Positions 23,980-36,495 of a stretch of DNA of 64,000 nucleotides are shown here, piece after piece. Below the pieces are notes generated by a model. The model worked only from the letters and a program-made list of their open reading frames with translations, was not told the origin of the DNA and did not search any database. Both the position numbers and the translations under genes were made by a program. Position 1 is the stretch's first letter, and each line of letters begins with the position of its first letter. Location of the stretch: assembly GCA_921293015.1 (NCBI GenBank), contig OV121087.1, forward strand, positions 35,137,235-35,201,234, read 5' to 3'. Source of the stretch: Phorcus lineatus. Its lineage: Eukaryota > Mollusca > Gastropoda > Trochida > Trochidae.

Positions 23980-26560
23980 TTACCAAAGCTTTGCAACAAT
24001 TAAAGCGTTTTCTAAATTATATATATGGGATTTGTCACTAATGATTTAACTGAATTTTGAGGACTTGAAGGAAATTCACTTAACTTTATCGGAGTGGCTA
24101 TGTTTTTAATTTCTGAGCAAACAGTTAAATCATAATTATATAGCTATTTTGTACAACAATGTATTATAGTTGATGCTGCCTAAATGTAATTTTGCAATAT
24201 CATTTTAACGCTGTTTGACTGTCTTACCACATGCTCTTCCGTATTCGTTATTAAAATAGGCTTCGTCTTCCATGATAGGTTGTTAGTAGTTTCGTAATTT
24301 AAAATATTTCGCATTCCATGACAGGTCCTTAGTAGAATCGTAAATGACTGAATGCCAGTAATGGTGCAACTTATAACGAGGATGGGTATCGATGCACATC
24401 AAGTGAACTATTGTTGCAAAGTTTTATAATGATCAATGATCATGTGAAATTCCAAACGAGGTTCGATCGACTTATGATCAACCAATATTTACTTTCCCTG
24501 TAGGAAATGTTTTCCAGACACAAAGTAGATTGAAACTCAACCATGTCCTGTTTGACGAAAACAAGTTGAATTGACGGCGAAAGTAATATCAGAAATACCT
24601 TTGGAGATAAATCAAATAAAAACAATATGTTTACACGTATAAATCTTTCCTTCAAGATGTGAAAACTCTACACCCGACGTGTCCGACGAAAATCTCTGGA
24701 ATAACGGAGATAAGCTCGCGAAAGGTCGAGTCCAGAACGCTGCATGGAGTTTCTGCAAACTCCGTACATCGCATCTCACTTTCTCATTTAGCGCCATCTG
24801 GGGGACAGATAACACATTAGTTCCCTCGGCCATCAGCCAAGTACATAATTACAACATTTCGAGTTTTTTTCGGAAAGAAATTAAGAACTATGGACATGTA
24901 TGTGTTTTATGGGCTGGTTATATAAATATGCGGACGGGACGATGAAAAGCAATGTTATATAAACAGACGGGCAGATCGTTGACAGATTTAAACTTGATGG
25001 TATACAATTTATTTTCGACTTAAAAAGAAATTAAGTAAACATATTTCTGATAAACACGAGGTGAGCCTATTTAAGTTGAACTTATGTGAATATGTTTTAT
25101 AGTTTGATTAAGTTTGGTACTGATGTATTGTCGATTTTGAACATTACATAATTAGGTCGGTGACTATAAACTTCACGGCGTAATACATCTGTCATTTAAA
25201 TCTTTACAGCGAAACCACTGATGTTTTGAATCTATCATTTGTGTAACATTTCATCATGTTTAAAACGCACACCAATTGACAGAAGATACAACCAAAAATT
25301 GTGGGTTGAATGAGAAGGAATAATCTTTAATTATTATTTTAGGTACTTTTAGACTTTAGAGTTAATATCAATGGCTATAGTCGTGAGGATGAATACGCCC
25401 CAGGCTAGTTATGTGTAAGTTTGTGTGGTACCACAAAGCTCGGCGCAACACCTGTATAATGCCCTATTCTTACACTCAGCTATTGTGAAGATGAATCTGC
25501 GATGCATGGAGCTTCTATAACAATAAGGAGACAGATAGCATATCACGATTTAGCTTAAAAAAGTATTGCAAGTTGCACGAGGTGGGCAGAGTTTGAGTCT
25601 GATTTGCTTTTCACCCGAGGGACGTTTTTGAAAGTTTCGTTTGACATTGAGGAAAACATAATTCATCAATATTTTAGGAGATTTTGGCCGGCAACGGCAG
25701 GTGGATTCTAGACACAGGTTTAATTATTAATGGACCAGAAGACGCTTAGGCCAAAGGGTGAAATCCAAGCAACATTTAAAGTCGAAGATTTTAGTTTGTT
25801 GCTGATATATCGCTGTAGGGAGTACGGAACGAAGGTGATCAATCGGGTCTGAAGGGAAAGTCGGAAAAGTTCGTATCTAAGCTTCAGCTTTAGAGTTCAC
25901 ATAAACACATCTTACTTTCCGATTGCAACTCACGCTTTGCATGAAGGGTCTGTGCTCTGTATATAAATATATAGTTCTCTTTAGTTGTTCGATGTGTTAT
26001 TGATTAAGGAAATTAGTTTCGCCACACGGGTTATGTTTGTTTAAGTAGATATGTGATTTGTTATTGATTATTCCCAAACGCATTTATCTTCATTCAGTGG
26101 GCAAGAGTATCTAGATCAGTTTGAAGAAGACGTATATACGAAATGCTATTACATGTGTCTGTTATAAGAGCATTCCTCATTATCAAGGCGATTGGATAGT
26201 AGTAGGAGGTGATATGTAAGTAATATATACTAGCATGTATGTCGGCAACCTATCAGAGAGCCGGTATATACGAGACTGTTTTATCCTTCTTGGGGAATAA
26301 CATGAAGAAGTGACAAGGGCGATAACATCATAGTCAGAGAGTCAGTATGACTTAACTCACTTAAAAATATTACCATGGTGTTAATCGGGAATAATCGCTG
26401 GCTATCAGTATGCAGACTGTTTATGTCAGCCCCCTTCTTCACACCCAATATCTAGGCCACTTCTTATCAAACCAAGCTGGTATTTGTAGCGTTTATTTGC
26501 GCTCTTAGAAAATATGATACTACAGATTGTCAATTACGGTATTAACTCGTGAGTTTACAT
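23980..26560. other. mam intron 1, 3' part, no further feature
   Basis: I see no coding exon, RNA gene or clear repeat in this stretch. The open frame at 24679-24945 has no recognisable family and no exon-like boundaries. Confidence 0.45.
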
Positions 26561-26574
26561 TTCAAGATTTGTTC

Positions 26575-26830
26575 TAGCGGGGAGGGTGATAAATTGCAGT
26601 AATTTCAGGTCCGGGAGCGTGTGCCGTGGGGGGAGAGGGAAAGCGATCATTCTGCCGCTCCATTATAAGCCATTGTCCCCCGACAGCTAGCTGAGGCCGA
26701 CCGGCCGACGGGAAAGACTTTCCTCTGATTAGCAATTTTATTGAACGATTTCAGACTAAGAAGCCGGCTTCGTTAATATCGTCTCCTCGCCGAAACGTCC
26801 CTGGCACTTGGGTATTCATGAGAAGTGGTC
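26575..26830 (+). promoter_or_regulatory. GC-rich patch before mam exon 2, possible internal regulatory element
   Basis: A sharp rise in GC and CpG content and in sequence complexity sits 140-390 bp upstream of exon 2, resembling the main promoter region more than ordinary intron. It contains GGCCGACCGGCCGAC and a CCATTATAAGCC phrase. It could be an enhancer or an alternative promoter. The evidence is compositional only. Confidence 0.3.
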
Positions 26831-26964
26831 GCTTTTAACTGTTAGTGCCTTGCAGATTTATTGACATACAGACAAAATGAGATGAGCCGCTCTGTAGTGT
26901 AATCTATTCACCCGATCTTATTGTTTTCGGCTGCATGTCAACTTCCGATTTTTTTCTGTTTCAG

Positions 26965-29433
26965 AAAAAGCTCAAACCCAAACTCGACAGCGGTGTCACC
27001 GACAACAACGCCGCAGAGAGTGCGTACAACTTCGACGAGCAGGACTCCCCTGTGAACAAGACTAATATTGGTGGGAACTCTTGCGTGGATGGGAACCAGC
27101 TACCTCAGCTATCTGTGAAGATCGTCCAGCAGATCAACTCACGACCCGAAAACTCGCAAACAATCCACACCAATGTGACTGTGAGCACCAAGACCTTCGG
27201 TTCAACTGACTCTCCCAAACCCAGTGTCAGCAGTGTGCATACAAGTGTAGAGTGCAAGCAGGAACCCGCTGAAGACTCCCAAGGACATTCTGATAAACAG
27301 TGCTCTGGACCAGCTTCTCAGGACAACATCTTTGATGATGTAGAGGAGCTTCAGAGTATCATAAACACTCTTGAGAAAGAGGACGGCGAAATACCAGCGG
27401 ATATAATCAAAGAACTCACAAAGTTTGAAGAAATATGTGACAATGTGAAAACCCAATGTGAATCTCAATCTGATATGTTTGGTCCTCTCCAGTCACCCGG
27501 CGTATCTAAACCTTTCCCGGAGTCCGGGACAGGTGTGAGTTCTATGTGTGAGTTGAACAGTGTACCAATGAGGACTCCGTCTATGTCGTCCATGAGCGAG
27601 GCCACGGGGCCAGCTGCAGAAACTCTCAAACAAATGGCTGCTCAACATCAGAACCAGTCTCACAGCCCTGGTTACCCAATGAAATCGCCATCAATAGACT
27701 CCTTCCCAGAAGCGAACTACCAACGAGGGAACGGATACGTGAACTTCCAGCAGCAGCAGAGTTACTCGTCCATGCAGCAACAACATGGTCAGTCTCAGAG
27801 CGGCAACTTCCCCTTCCCACCCCAGTCCCACATGGGGGACGCCCAGACATCCCCTCCCCAGTATCCTCAGCATCTCTCAAACAAGGACATGATGGGTTAT
27901 GGCGGAACAAAGCCACTCACCCACTTCTCAGATCATGGCAACGGGCAACAACCTCAACCGTCTTCCCTGCAACAACTGCAGAACCAAGTGAGGTCTCACT
28001 TCAACCAGTCGCCTAATCCGCAGATGCAGATCACCCAGACTCAACACATGCAGGTGTCCCATGGGCACATGCAGCTATCCCAAACGCAACAGCTTCAGAT
28101 GCAGCAGCCGCCTCAGCAAATATCACTCACTCAGCAACAGTCCTTCTCCATGTCTTCGCATCCTCAACAAAGCTCTATGTCTTCTCATCCTCCGACCCAG
28201 GGTGGAATGCCACCCCACGCCCCTGGCCAAGGAGGGATGCCACCCCACGCCCCTAGCCAAGGAGGGATGCCACCCCACGCCCCTAGCCAAGGAGGGATGC
28301 CAACCCATGCTCCAAGTCAAGGAGGAATGCCCCCTCATCCCCCCACACAGGGAGGGATGCCGCCCCACCCCCCTCAGGGACAGCAGTCTCAAATGATAAA
28401 TGAACAGATGAACATACAGATGATGGAGAAGATGCGAGAACAGAGACAAATGCACCTCATAGACCAGCAGAGCCAACAGGGGCAGATGCCTCCCCAGTAT
28501 ATGAATCGTCCTCCCCCAGAATATAAGGTTCCACCTGTGTCAACGACTCATATGCACCCTAATGCTAGTGGACAGTATGGAAACAGTGCAGGTGGAGGTG
28601 GTCCGAACCCTTTGAGGACGATGCAAAATATGGTGAATCAAACGTACGGTGTGAAAAGTGAAGTGACATCAGCCCAGACTCAGAACGGCATGATGCAGGC
28701 TGCCCACCTGTCAGCCATGCAGTCAATGTCAACAAGTGGGGGCGGTCCCCCGCCGCAGATGCAAAGACAGTACCAAGGAGCGAATGGACAGAACCTCTCT
28801 CAGGCTGTCACGCGTGCTCAGTCCTCTTCCACGTATACAAGTGCAATAATGCGCAATCAGAGACCTCCCAATGTCAATGTGGGGCCTGATGGCCTAAATA
28901 TTTCCCAACCGCGGACTCAGGATTGGCCTAGGCCAATGATGCCAGGAACCCGGCATCCTGGTCAGGCATCCATGACCCAAGCTGCAGCAATGTCTGCAAT
29001 GCAGTATGGACACTACCCAAATAGTGCAGCTGCGACGTCGGCAAATATGATGCAGCAGCAACAACAAAGGCCACAAATGAACTCAATGACTGGTCAGACG
29101 GCCATGATGCAAAACAATGTCATGATGCAACAAAATGTACAAATGGCACAGAGAGTGAGTATGAGGCCAGGCGTGCCCAATACACAGTCGGCTGCGGCTG
29201 CCTACAACATGTCTTCTTCGGTTGCCATGGCATCAGGTAATGTACCACCTGGCGGCATTCCTTCCAGCACTACACAAGGACAATCAGGTTACCCTGCCAC
29301 GAGTTCCGCGCAGGACGACTTCATGATGAACTATTTGGACAATCCTCAAAACACGAGTCCGGACTTCTTTGATAGCATAGTGCAAGGCTCAGACAATTTT
29401 AATTTGTTGGACGAAATTCTCGGCAAACAATGA
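26965..29433 (+). CDS. mam: Mastermind-like Notch co-activator, coding exon 2 (activation region to stop)
   Basis: This exon encodes residues 88-909 and ends with TGA (29431-29433). It begins in phase 0 after a strong TTTTTTTCTGTTTCAG acceptor. The sequence is typical of Mastermind proteins: low complexity, very rich in Q, M, P, S, H and N, with short polyQ runs. An acidic-hydrophobic segment at about residues 205-250 (FDDVEELQSIINTLEKED) resembles the acidic motif that in MAML proteins lies in the p300/CBP-binding region; that role is inferred. Residues 500-559 form a GGMPPHAP-type repeat. The C-terminus is acidic and aromatic (DDFMMNYLD, SPDFFDSIV, FNLLDEILG), as expected of a transactivation tail. 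With exon 1 the protein is 909 aa, within the usual range of about 1000 for MAMLs. The open frame continues upstream to an ATG at 26935, but the acceptor makes 26965 the better exon start. Confidence 0.93.
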   Translation, partial: KKLKPKLDSGVTDNNAAESAYNFDEQDSPVNKTNIGGNSCVDGNQLPQLSVKIVQQINSRPENSQTIHTNVTVSTKTFGSTDSPKPSVSSVHTSVECKQEPAEDSQGHSDKQCSGPASQDNIFDDVEELQSIINTLEKEDGEIPADIIKELTKFEEICDNVKTQCESQSDMFGPLQSPGVSKPFPESGTGVSSMCELNSVPMRTPSMSSMSEATGPAAETLKQMAAQHQNQSHSPGYPMKSPSIDSFPEANYQRGNGYVNFQQQQSYSSMQQQHGQSQSGNFPFPPQSHMGDAQTSPPQYPQHLSNKDMMGYGGTKPLTHFSDHGNGQQPQPSSLQQLQNQVRSHFNQSPNPQMQITQTQHMQVSHGHMQLSQTQQLQMQQPPQQISLTQQQSFSMSSHPQQSSMSSHPPTQGGMPPHAPGQGGMPPHAPSQGGMPPHAPSQGGMPTHAPSQGGMPPHPPTQGGMPPHPPQGQQSQMINEQMNIQMMEKMREQRQMHLIDQQSQQGQMPPQYMNRPPPEYKVPPVSTTHMHPNASGQYGNSAGGGGPNPLRTMQNMVNQTYGVKSEVTSAQTQNGMMQAAHLSAMQSMSTSGGGPPPQMQRQYQGANGQNLSQAVTRAQSSSTYTSAIMRNQRPPNVNVGPDGLNISQPRTQDWPRPMMPGTRHPGQASMTQAAAMSAMQYGHYPNSAAATSANMMQQQQQRPQMNSMTGQTAMMQNNVMMQQNVQMAQRVSMRPGVPNTQSAAAAYNMSSSVAMASGNVPPGGIPSSTTQGQSGYPATSSAQDDFMMNYLDNPQNTSPDFFDSIVQGSDNFNLLDEILGKQ
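28201..28380 (+). repeat. mam: in-frame 30-bp minisatellite within mam exon 2
   Basis: Six tandem 30-bp units encode GGMPPHAPSQ with minor changes (T for P in one unit, P for A in the last two). Units two and three are identical over most of their length. The period is a multiple of three, so copy number can change without breaking the frame. Confidence 0.9.
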
Positions 29434-31190
29434 TAGTAGCCTTGCCCTGGAGTAACACTTGTGTCTGTGAATGTTAAGTGATCTGAAGTGATGCGTACAG
29501 ATCATTGAATGTAGGTGAGAGTGTGTTCTGTTAAGTGCACGCACTACAGAGCGAGGCCAATTTTGTAAAAAATCAATGTGTGCATTTGAGAGAATCGGGA
29601 TCAAACTGTTCCCGAAATCGAACAAGATGGTCATCATATTTATCTACCTCGTTAGTGTCTTTCTCCACAAAACAACCCAAGTGGGTTGCAGCGATTATGA
29701 ATGTTGTGGTTAGCCAAGGGAGTAAGTCAGAGTTATCTACCTTGTCCTTGAGAAGTGATGACGTCACGTCAACCACCTCGTGCAAGTCTAGGACAGACAG
29801 CACGTGAAAGACGAACTGATAAACAGGTGTATGTGTGTTGGCTGATGTGTTATTCCGAGGTTTCAGGGACCAGAGCTCGGTCACATGGTAAAACGAGACA
29901 CTCATGACGATCTCAAGATGGCGAATGTCGCCATATTGGAATTACTTACTCCGAGTCATTCAGCCGAGACTGTTCGGTATGGAGAACTGTGTTTCACAGG
30001 GATTTAGACTAGAATGTAGATCAGTCAATAACTCCCGGAGCCCATCGTTCCGGCTCATTAGCTCAAATAGATCACATACATTTTAGACTGATTTAATCAA
30101 ATTATTTTTGTATTTCTACAAATATATCGACTCACCTGCATCGCAAATTATGGTTAGAGGTTGGGAGAAAATGTGAACTAGCACACGTATCAGTCCGCGG
30201 TCCCTCGTCTGAACTAAGCATCTCGATCGATGGGATATATTTAGGACTGTGTACCCGAACCTATCGAGTTGAACCCTGACAACCTAATCAGACTCTACAG
30301 GGCAGCACAAGGGAACGCCACGAAATACCAATATCAAATCATTGCGGATTCATAAAGATGTCGAGAGTATTCCTCTATTCAAAGATTAGATAAAGCGTCC
30401 AATATCACCGTAACGATTCCGTCACTTTAAAGATTCACCTTTTATACTCAGAGGGACACTTTCAGTGCTTTGGTTTTAAAAATAATGATATATATCCGAG
30501 ATGTAGCATATAAATTAAAAGATTTCTGCATTTAGGAGCACTTTTAGAGCCAGACGGAAATGAAGGTTATAAAATTGTTATGTCTTTTTTCTCGTCATAA
30601 TTTATTGTGACACCTTTTGTAAAAGTTCTAATCGGTTTAATCATCTCGCTTATTTTAATGCCTCACGTTTCGCTTCGCAGAATGCTTAGATTTTAGTCAT
30701 GTTGAATTTTGGAAATGATAATTCTTTAACATGAAAAGATAATTTAAAGTTCATTTTGTTGTATACACTTTCAGAATTTAAGGGATTTTTACCGAAACTA
30801 TGATTTTTTTCTTTAGATTTCAAGACTGTCATAAAGCTATTTTTGTTCATATTTGCGATGTTTTATGAAGTTTGTATGCGGTTTAATCATTACGTGGTTT
30901 ATTTTAATAATATTCGTGACAATCACATTTTCTCTCATCCGACCAACCTCTGCATCCTGGAAACTCGGCCATCTTGTTTCGCTGCTTCGCTTACAATTGG
31001 TACCCTGTAAGCATTCTATCCTCTGACACCGAAAGATAGTTGCTAAATATAGTGTACCCATGGCGTCTCATACATTTTAAAGGCAATGCGCTTTTGGACA
31101 GGCGACAATTTCTTTATTGGTCTGTATTTAGTGTCGTAGAAAAGTGACAGAATGTTTCCAGGGCGCTGTAGATGAAGCAAGCAAGATTGT
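29434..31190 (+). other. mam 3' UTR and downstream flank
   Basis: No coding sequence is supported after the mam stop. No AATAAA was found in the first kilobase; an ATTAAA at 30514-30519 is the nearest plausible poly(A) signal, followed by T/GT-rich sequence. The 3' end of the transcript cannot be set from sequence alone. Confidence 0.4.
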
Positions 31191-31192
31191 CA

Positions 31193-31490
31193 GGGACCCG
31201 TTGCCCAAAACACTAAGGTAACCTTAAATCACTATGTTAAGGTTGTTTCGTGCAACGACCCTTGTACAAAGGGTCCCGTTGCACAAAACACGCAGGTAAG
31301 CAATTAATTGCCTTAGTGCATTATCAACTGATGACGCTACGGTTAACCTTAGTGCTAAGGTTGTTTGCATTCTAAGGGCCGCGTTGTCAAAAACATTAAG
31401 ACTACCTTAAATCATTATTGTCGCCTTGGTGCAATGTTAACGGATGAAGCTAAGGTTAACTTAAGTGCTAGGTTTGTTTTGTGCAACGGC
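31193..31490. mobile_element. cluster of short palindromic MITE-like elements
   Basis: Three adjacent or nested units start with GGGACCCGTTGCCCAAAACA (31193), GGGTCCCGTTGCACAAAACA (31271) and GGGCCGCGTTGTCAAAAACA (31376). The first ends at GTTTCGTGCAACGACCC (about 31246-31262) and the third near 31480-31491 with TTTTGTGCAACGGC, the inverted complement of the start. Each unit is largely self-complementary through AAGGTAACCTTA-like sequence. They fit small non-autonomous inverted-repeat transposons that inserted into or beside one another. Confidence 0.65.
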
Positions 31491-31499
31491 TCCTGGTAC

Positions 31500-34400
31500 C
31501 CAGGATGGTACCCGTGTTGAGTATTTACATGTGTCGCGCTGCCCATTCATCTGGCATATAATCATTCCATAAGAAGACATGGACAAGGCTATCTGCTGAT
31601 ACGTACGTATGGGTCCGAGATAATAATGTTTTATTAAATATGTAGATTTTTTTACTAAAGATTGTTGTACAAAATTATGTTTACTAAAACAACTCTTGGC
31701 GATCACGCAATCGTGGAGTCGTCCCGATGACAATAAATGACAAGTTTTCATAACATTGTTTCGTAAACATTTTATTTTTTTATACTGCATGAGTGTCAAC
31801 CACAATTGGGCGTATTGGAAACGTGCATGGATTGTATATATAACATACAGGTGTGATGCTATGAGACTGAAGTCAGACAATCTCTGGTGCCTTTAACCAT
31901 AAAATAGAGATTCTCTGGTGTCCCAGACCTAAAATTGACATTGGTGCTGTATATCGTTTGTTTGATGATTCTCTGGTGCGATTTACAGGTATGAGATTTC
32001 GTAGGTCGTTAGTGTTCACATTCTCTGGTGCCGTCCACAGTCCATTGACTCGCCAGAATACCATCTCGCATATCGTCTATTTCACAGTCTCAAATGCCAT
32101 TCATGGGTTAAAGATTTGTAAAGATTTTCAGGGATATGAATTTCTCTGTTCCAATTGTGTTCTGACCATGACTCTAAATGTCCTCACCGTAGCAAAACAG
32201 CTCTTTATTTATATATATATATATAGACACACACACACACACAGGCTTGTTAGCAGACTTTGTGAAACTGGTTGTGATGATATGACACGTCTACTATGGT
32301 AGCATCGCTCCGATCTTGGATACAATATGAAGAATCGTTACAATCTTGCATCCAGAGTCATTTATTATTCAGTAACGAGTATTGGATCTTATATCGCTGG
32401 TTGATCTCTCATCTCGCGTGTGATACTAGCAGCGGAAGGGAATAGCGAAAACCAGCTACTCGCGTGTAACACAACGGGCAGACTGCTTGGAAATAAAACA
32501 TTGAGAATGACAGATAATGTAACACGAGCTGTCGGGAGGATTCCTCATCAGTTGATTGACACGTGGTGGATTAAACCATAAATAATAATTATGTACATTT
32601 CGTTGATTCAAAAGGTTTTGAGGGTTGGTTCTATTTGAATGATCAGCCCGTGGATGTATTAATGTCTTGATCGTGGCTAGGTACGGATACTGTGCATGCA
32701 GCACAAGATCATCAAACCATTCTAAGCTATATACTGGCGGTCAAAGGATAGGTGTACTTTTCCGATACTTTCCGGAATTGAGCCTACGAAAGAGTATTTA
32801 GCCAAATGGAACCATAAAATCACACGTGGAAAATCGGTAATTCGAACACAAAGTTATGAGTATTGATCTTTTAGCCTTAGATTTTCTGAAACAAACCTAT
32901 CTCAATTTTGCACGAAGTGTTCAGTGACCGCAGCTGGTCCTGTTCGTGCAGAGACTGGGGATGGTTCGACTCCAACATGGTAGAATGCTTTCAAGAAAAT
33001 AGTATGTCTATGTTCCATGCGCGAGTTATGAAAGTGGATCTCCCGAAAGTAAAGCGAATTTTTACCAGCGAATGTGTCACTGTTCTACAAATTAGTAAAA
33101 CCTGATAATTAGTAACTTAAATTGTACAAGTATTTCTGATTGCTAATCATCCAAAACAACACTCTCGGCATGCTTACCATTAACGTATACTTTAACTACA
33201 AACTTCTTCAATGTTCTCTCGTTAAAAAGCTCTTGTCTACTGCTCCATTATTCACTATTCAATATGGAAGAAAAGTTATTTGTGGATTTTTATGAGAATC
33301 TTCTATTGATTGCTCGATTCTGCGTTGATATCGTACTAGACTAATCAAGAGCCGTGCTCAGTCTGTCGTGCCAGAGATCTCAGTCTGTCAGGCGTGCATG
33401 TACTGTTCTCGTAACAACAACCTTTACTGCCAGTACGCTCCAGTCGGCTCCAGTCGGAGAGTGACATAAGTGACACGGCTCCATTGACGACGATATTCGA
33501 AACCTTCTTTGCTTGTTGAAGCTACAGAAGACTGGCTCGCTCACTCGAGGATTAATTCATGGAATAGACTGGACATATTCTACCAACCAGACAGACCAAT
33601 TGATTTTTATCACAAAAAATGTCATTTGCTAGTTCCCTGATGATTTCATTATTCCCAGAGTTAATAAAGTAAGTAATTAACGGACCGGTACCCTTAACGA
33701 CCCTTTCTTCTCACTTGAATATAAAAACAATTGACTGTATGTCAGAATGCTGATATATTTTATTTGCGCGACGAATTTGTCTAGCGGCGGCACGCAATCG
33801 TATGGGAATGCGACTTGGCTTTCCGAGAAAGAGGAGGGGCGAGGTCAAAGGTCAAACTCTTGTCTGGTGAGGATTTGTTTGAAAAAAATGTACGAAATAT
33901 ATCGAAATCCATCCATATGCCTGATCCAAAGTTCATCAGTTGGTAGTTGCGACCCGTGAATCCTACAGGCGGTTTGCATGTAGTTTTATGAAATGCCACA
34001 TGCTTAGCGAATCAGTCACGTCTGTTCCGCCGCGCTAGGGGAGGGCAGCCTATTCACGAAGGATGATAACACTGCTTAGTACCATACTGGTGGATAACAC
34101 GTCAATACCACACCTCTGCAATGTACAACGTTTTAATGTAATCCCACTTGCTCGATATAGCTGCTTCAAATAATTTTTAACTTTCAACGGATAAAGTGAG
34201 ATTATGCAACAGCCGATCACATCAGTAATGTTAATTCATTATTCGATTGAAAGTATATCTGATAAAGAATTGTATGGGTTTTGCACCTGAGATCATTGAT
34301 CATGACTAGTTCTTGATTGTACCTCACCCAAGGCTACGTATACCTGAGGTTTAAACGTTCCCGTGACAATCACCACTTCAAGAGAAAAGAATACTAGTAA

Positions 34401-36480
34401 TTGATAAATCGTTATAAGCCTAATTTGATAGATCAACAAAGTGAAAGTCATGGCGTTATAACAAACCGCTAAAGGTGAGAATGAACGTGGGTGGCACAGA
34501 CTTTTTGATGTTATCGACAGGCTGGATTATATTTAACCCGGTGGGGCAAGTATCCTAGGTGCAAACGCCACCCTTATACTTGACAATAACAGTTTCCTTC
34601 CCCCAGGCTCGTGTATGCTCCAGCGACCTAGTTTTCAGAAATTCGACAGTTAATGTCACATCCCAAACTATCGTCTGCTACTCTCTAACCGGCGTCTGCT
34701 GGAGACGAGTTTCCTGTGCTGGCCTCGTTGATCGCTCCTGTGACTCCCAATCAAGTCGAGGTCGAACAACGCGCTGAGTGGTGACGAGAGACAGAGGGAC
34801 GGACAGACAGAGGTGGACTATTGTCACCGACTTAGTTTCACAGGTGACGTCACAGCCCCGCACCGAGGCGCCTGTACTGACACTAGCCGATAGGAAAGCA
34901 GCATGTTTGTGAGAGACGAATCCCGCTACGTGCTGCTTCCGGCTACCAGGTCACGAGTTGACCTATTTGAGTTGTTTACATCGATTATTGAGCTTGTCAG
35001 TCTACAACTTGTAGGTAGAGTGTGGGATGCAACTAATAAGACGTAGTTTCTATTCCATACAGAACCAATGAACCGTATCGTTTCAGGTCGCCCCCAGTTA
35101 CAACGTCCCAACCTCCAGATGAGTCTACTTGCTTTAGAGGGGGGATAGGTTAGAAAGGGCCGTGTGTCCAACCTTAGCTACTTTAGAAACAACGTTTACA
35201 CTAAAATAGTGGTATGCATCTCGCTTTTCTGTATCTAAGTTTGCGGAACTTTATGTGCATCGTCTTATAAATATTAATACCACTGATAAAGATATTCAGA
35301 TCAAGCAACATTTTTTTGAATTTCCGGTTTTGGGTTTAAACGTAAGCTAGAAGAGATTTTGAAAAGAGTCACTTTAGATGTCTAGATGTATTCAAGTTTT
35401 ACGTTTGTGCCCTCTGAATTTATCGAGAGATTTAAAAAAAAAATTTCTTATTACCTAATGAATTAAAATGTAATTTCAAACATGTCACATTTACCAGTTT
35501 AATATAACAAACTAAAACTCAAAACGTTTAACATTAACGCATGACAATTTAGGATTAAGAGCAATTCTAATCGCTAACAAAATGCACATTTAAAGAGTAT
35601 CCAAGATAATAAAAAAAAATGTCATTCAAAGTCACATTATTTCAAATTTATCACACCAATCTTCAATATTGTGAAAGTTAATTTGAGAAAGTCATACTTA
35701 ATTATGATGTTAAAGTTTGCTTTAAAGATATTATGACCAACGTTAAAACATCAATGAACGGTTTCAGGTATTGAAAGTTCTCTGAATTGAATGAGTATAA
35801 TGTGGGTTTTTGGACAATCGAATGAATCAACTTGTATAATTATTGTGAAATAGTGACACGTTTTAATTGTCATTTAACTAGAACATTTCTAAACATTATA
35901 CTTTAAGTTAAACCAAATCAGCATCGCCGAACATCGAGAATCTGTTGCTTATTGGATGATCTCTAATTAGTTATTGTTACAGTCAAAGATATATATAATA
36001 TTTACGGTGGCACTTTGTGACATTATAGTCATATTAGTAGCTAGTCGTAAACGTCATATTCTAAGTTGTCAGAAAAGATGGGAAATGTAAAAAAAAAAGT
36101 ACCAACTTTTGAGAGGTGGATCCTGTTATTTTAAGCAATTTGATAGTATTACTTCATAACTGAAAGAATTGATAATTTAATATAAAATGACATATTGCAT
36201 AAATATCGTAAACTTTTGATTTATTTATTAAAGGAACACTTCCCACTATCTCAATCATGCGTTAGGGTCACTGAAGGTCAAATGAATACTTAATCTGTAA
36301 AAGCACAACGACAGTCAATGGATGTGATCTACAAGTCAATAATTAGACTATCATAGCTGGCCATATTAACCTATAAGTGTGTTCTCCTGTATGACTGGTA
36401 TTGTCGACAGCAAGACATTAAGTGGATAATACCATCCCGACGACTATCATTATATCGAGAACAAAGTGAGATCATTTGTC
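31500..36480. other. intergenic DNA, no gene seen
   Basis: No coding region is supported. A compound TA/CA microsatellite lies at 32209-32243, and a motif ATTCTCTGGTG recurs near 31910, 31970 and 32020. The segment at 33350-33550 and the segment at 34600-34900 are richer in GC and more complex, but show no open frame with family features. Confidence 0.45.
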
Positions 36481-36495
36481 AACCGTCATCTGAAC

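Larger units (their letters stand above)
7382..26964 (+). other. mam: mam intron 1 (19.6 kb, phase 0)
   Basis: The intron starts with GTAAGT after exon 1 and ends in a pyrimidine-rich TTTTTTTCTGTTTCAG before exon 2, with a branch-like TGTCAAC about 25 bp upstream of the acceptor. Both flanking codons are intact, so splicing is phase 0. No coding exon of another gene is supported inside. The intron holds at least seven separate tandem arrays, four CSL-type sites, microsatellites and a fragment of a dispersed repeat, listed separately. Confidence 0.85.

Noticed and set aside
28061-28476. Open frames in other frames and on the minus strand across mam exon 2
   Set aside because: They are shadows created by the 30-bp in-frame repeat, whose period keeps all frames open.
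32908-33105. Possible second tRNA/SINE head because of GGTTCGACTCC (about 32962)
   Set aside because: No acceptable A box lies at the right distance, and no SINE body follows.
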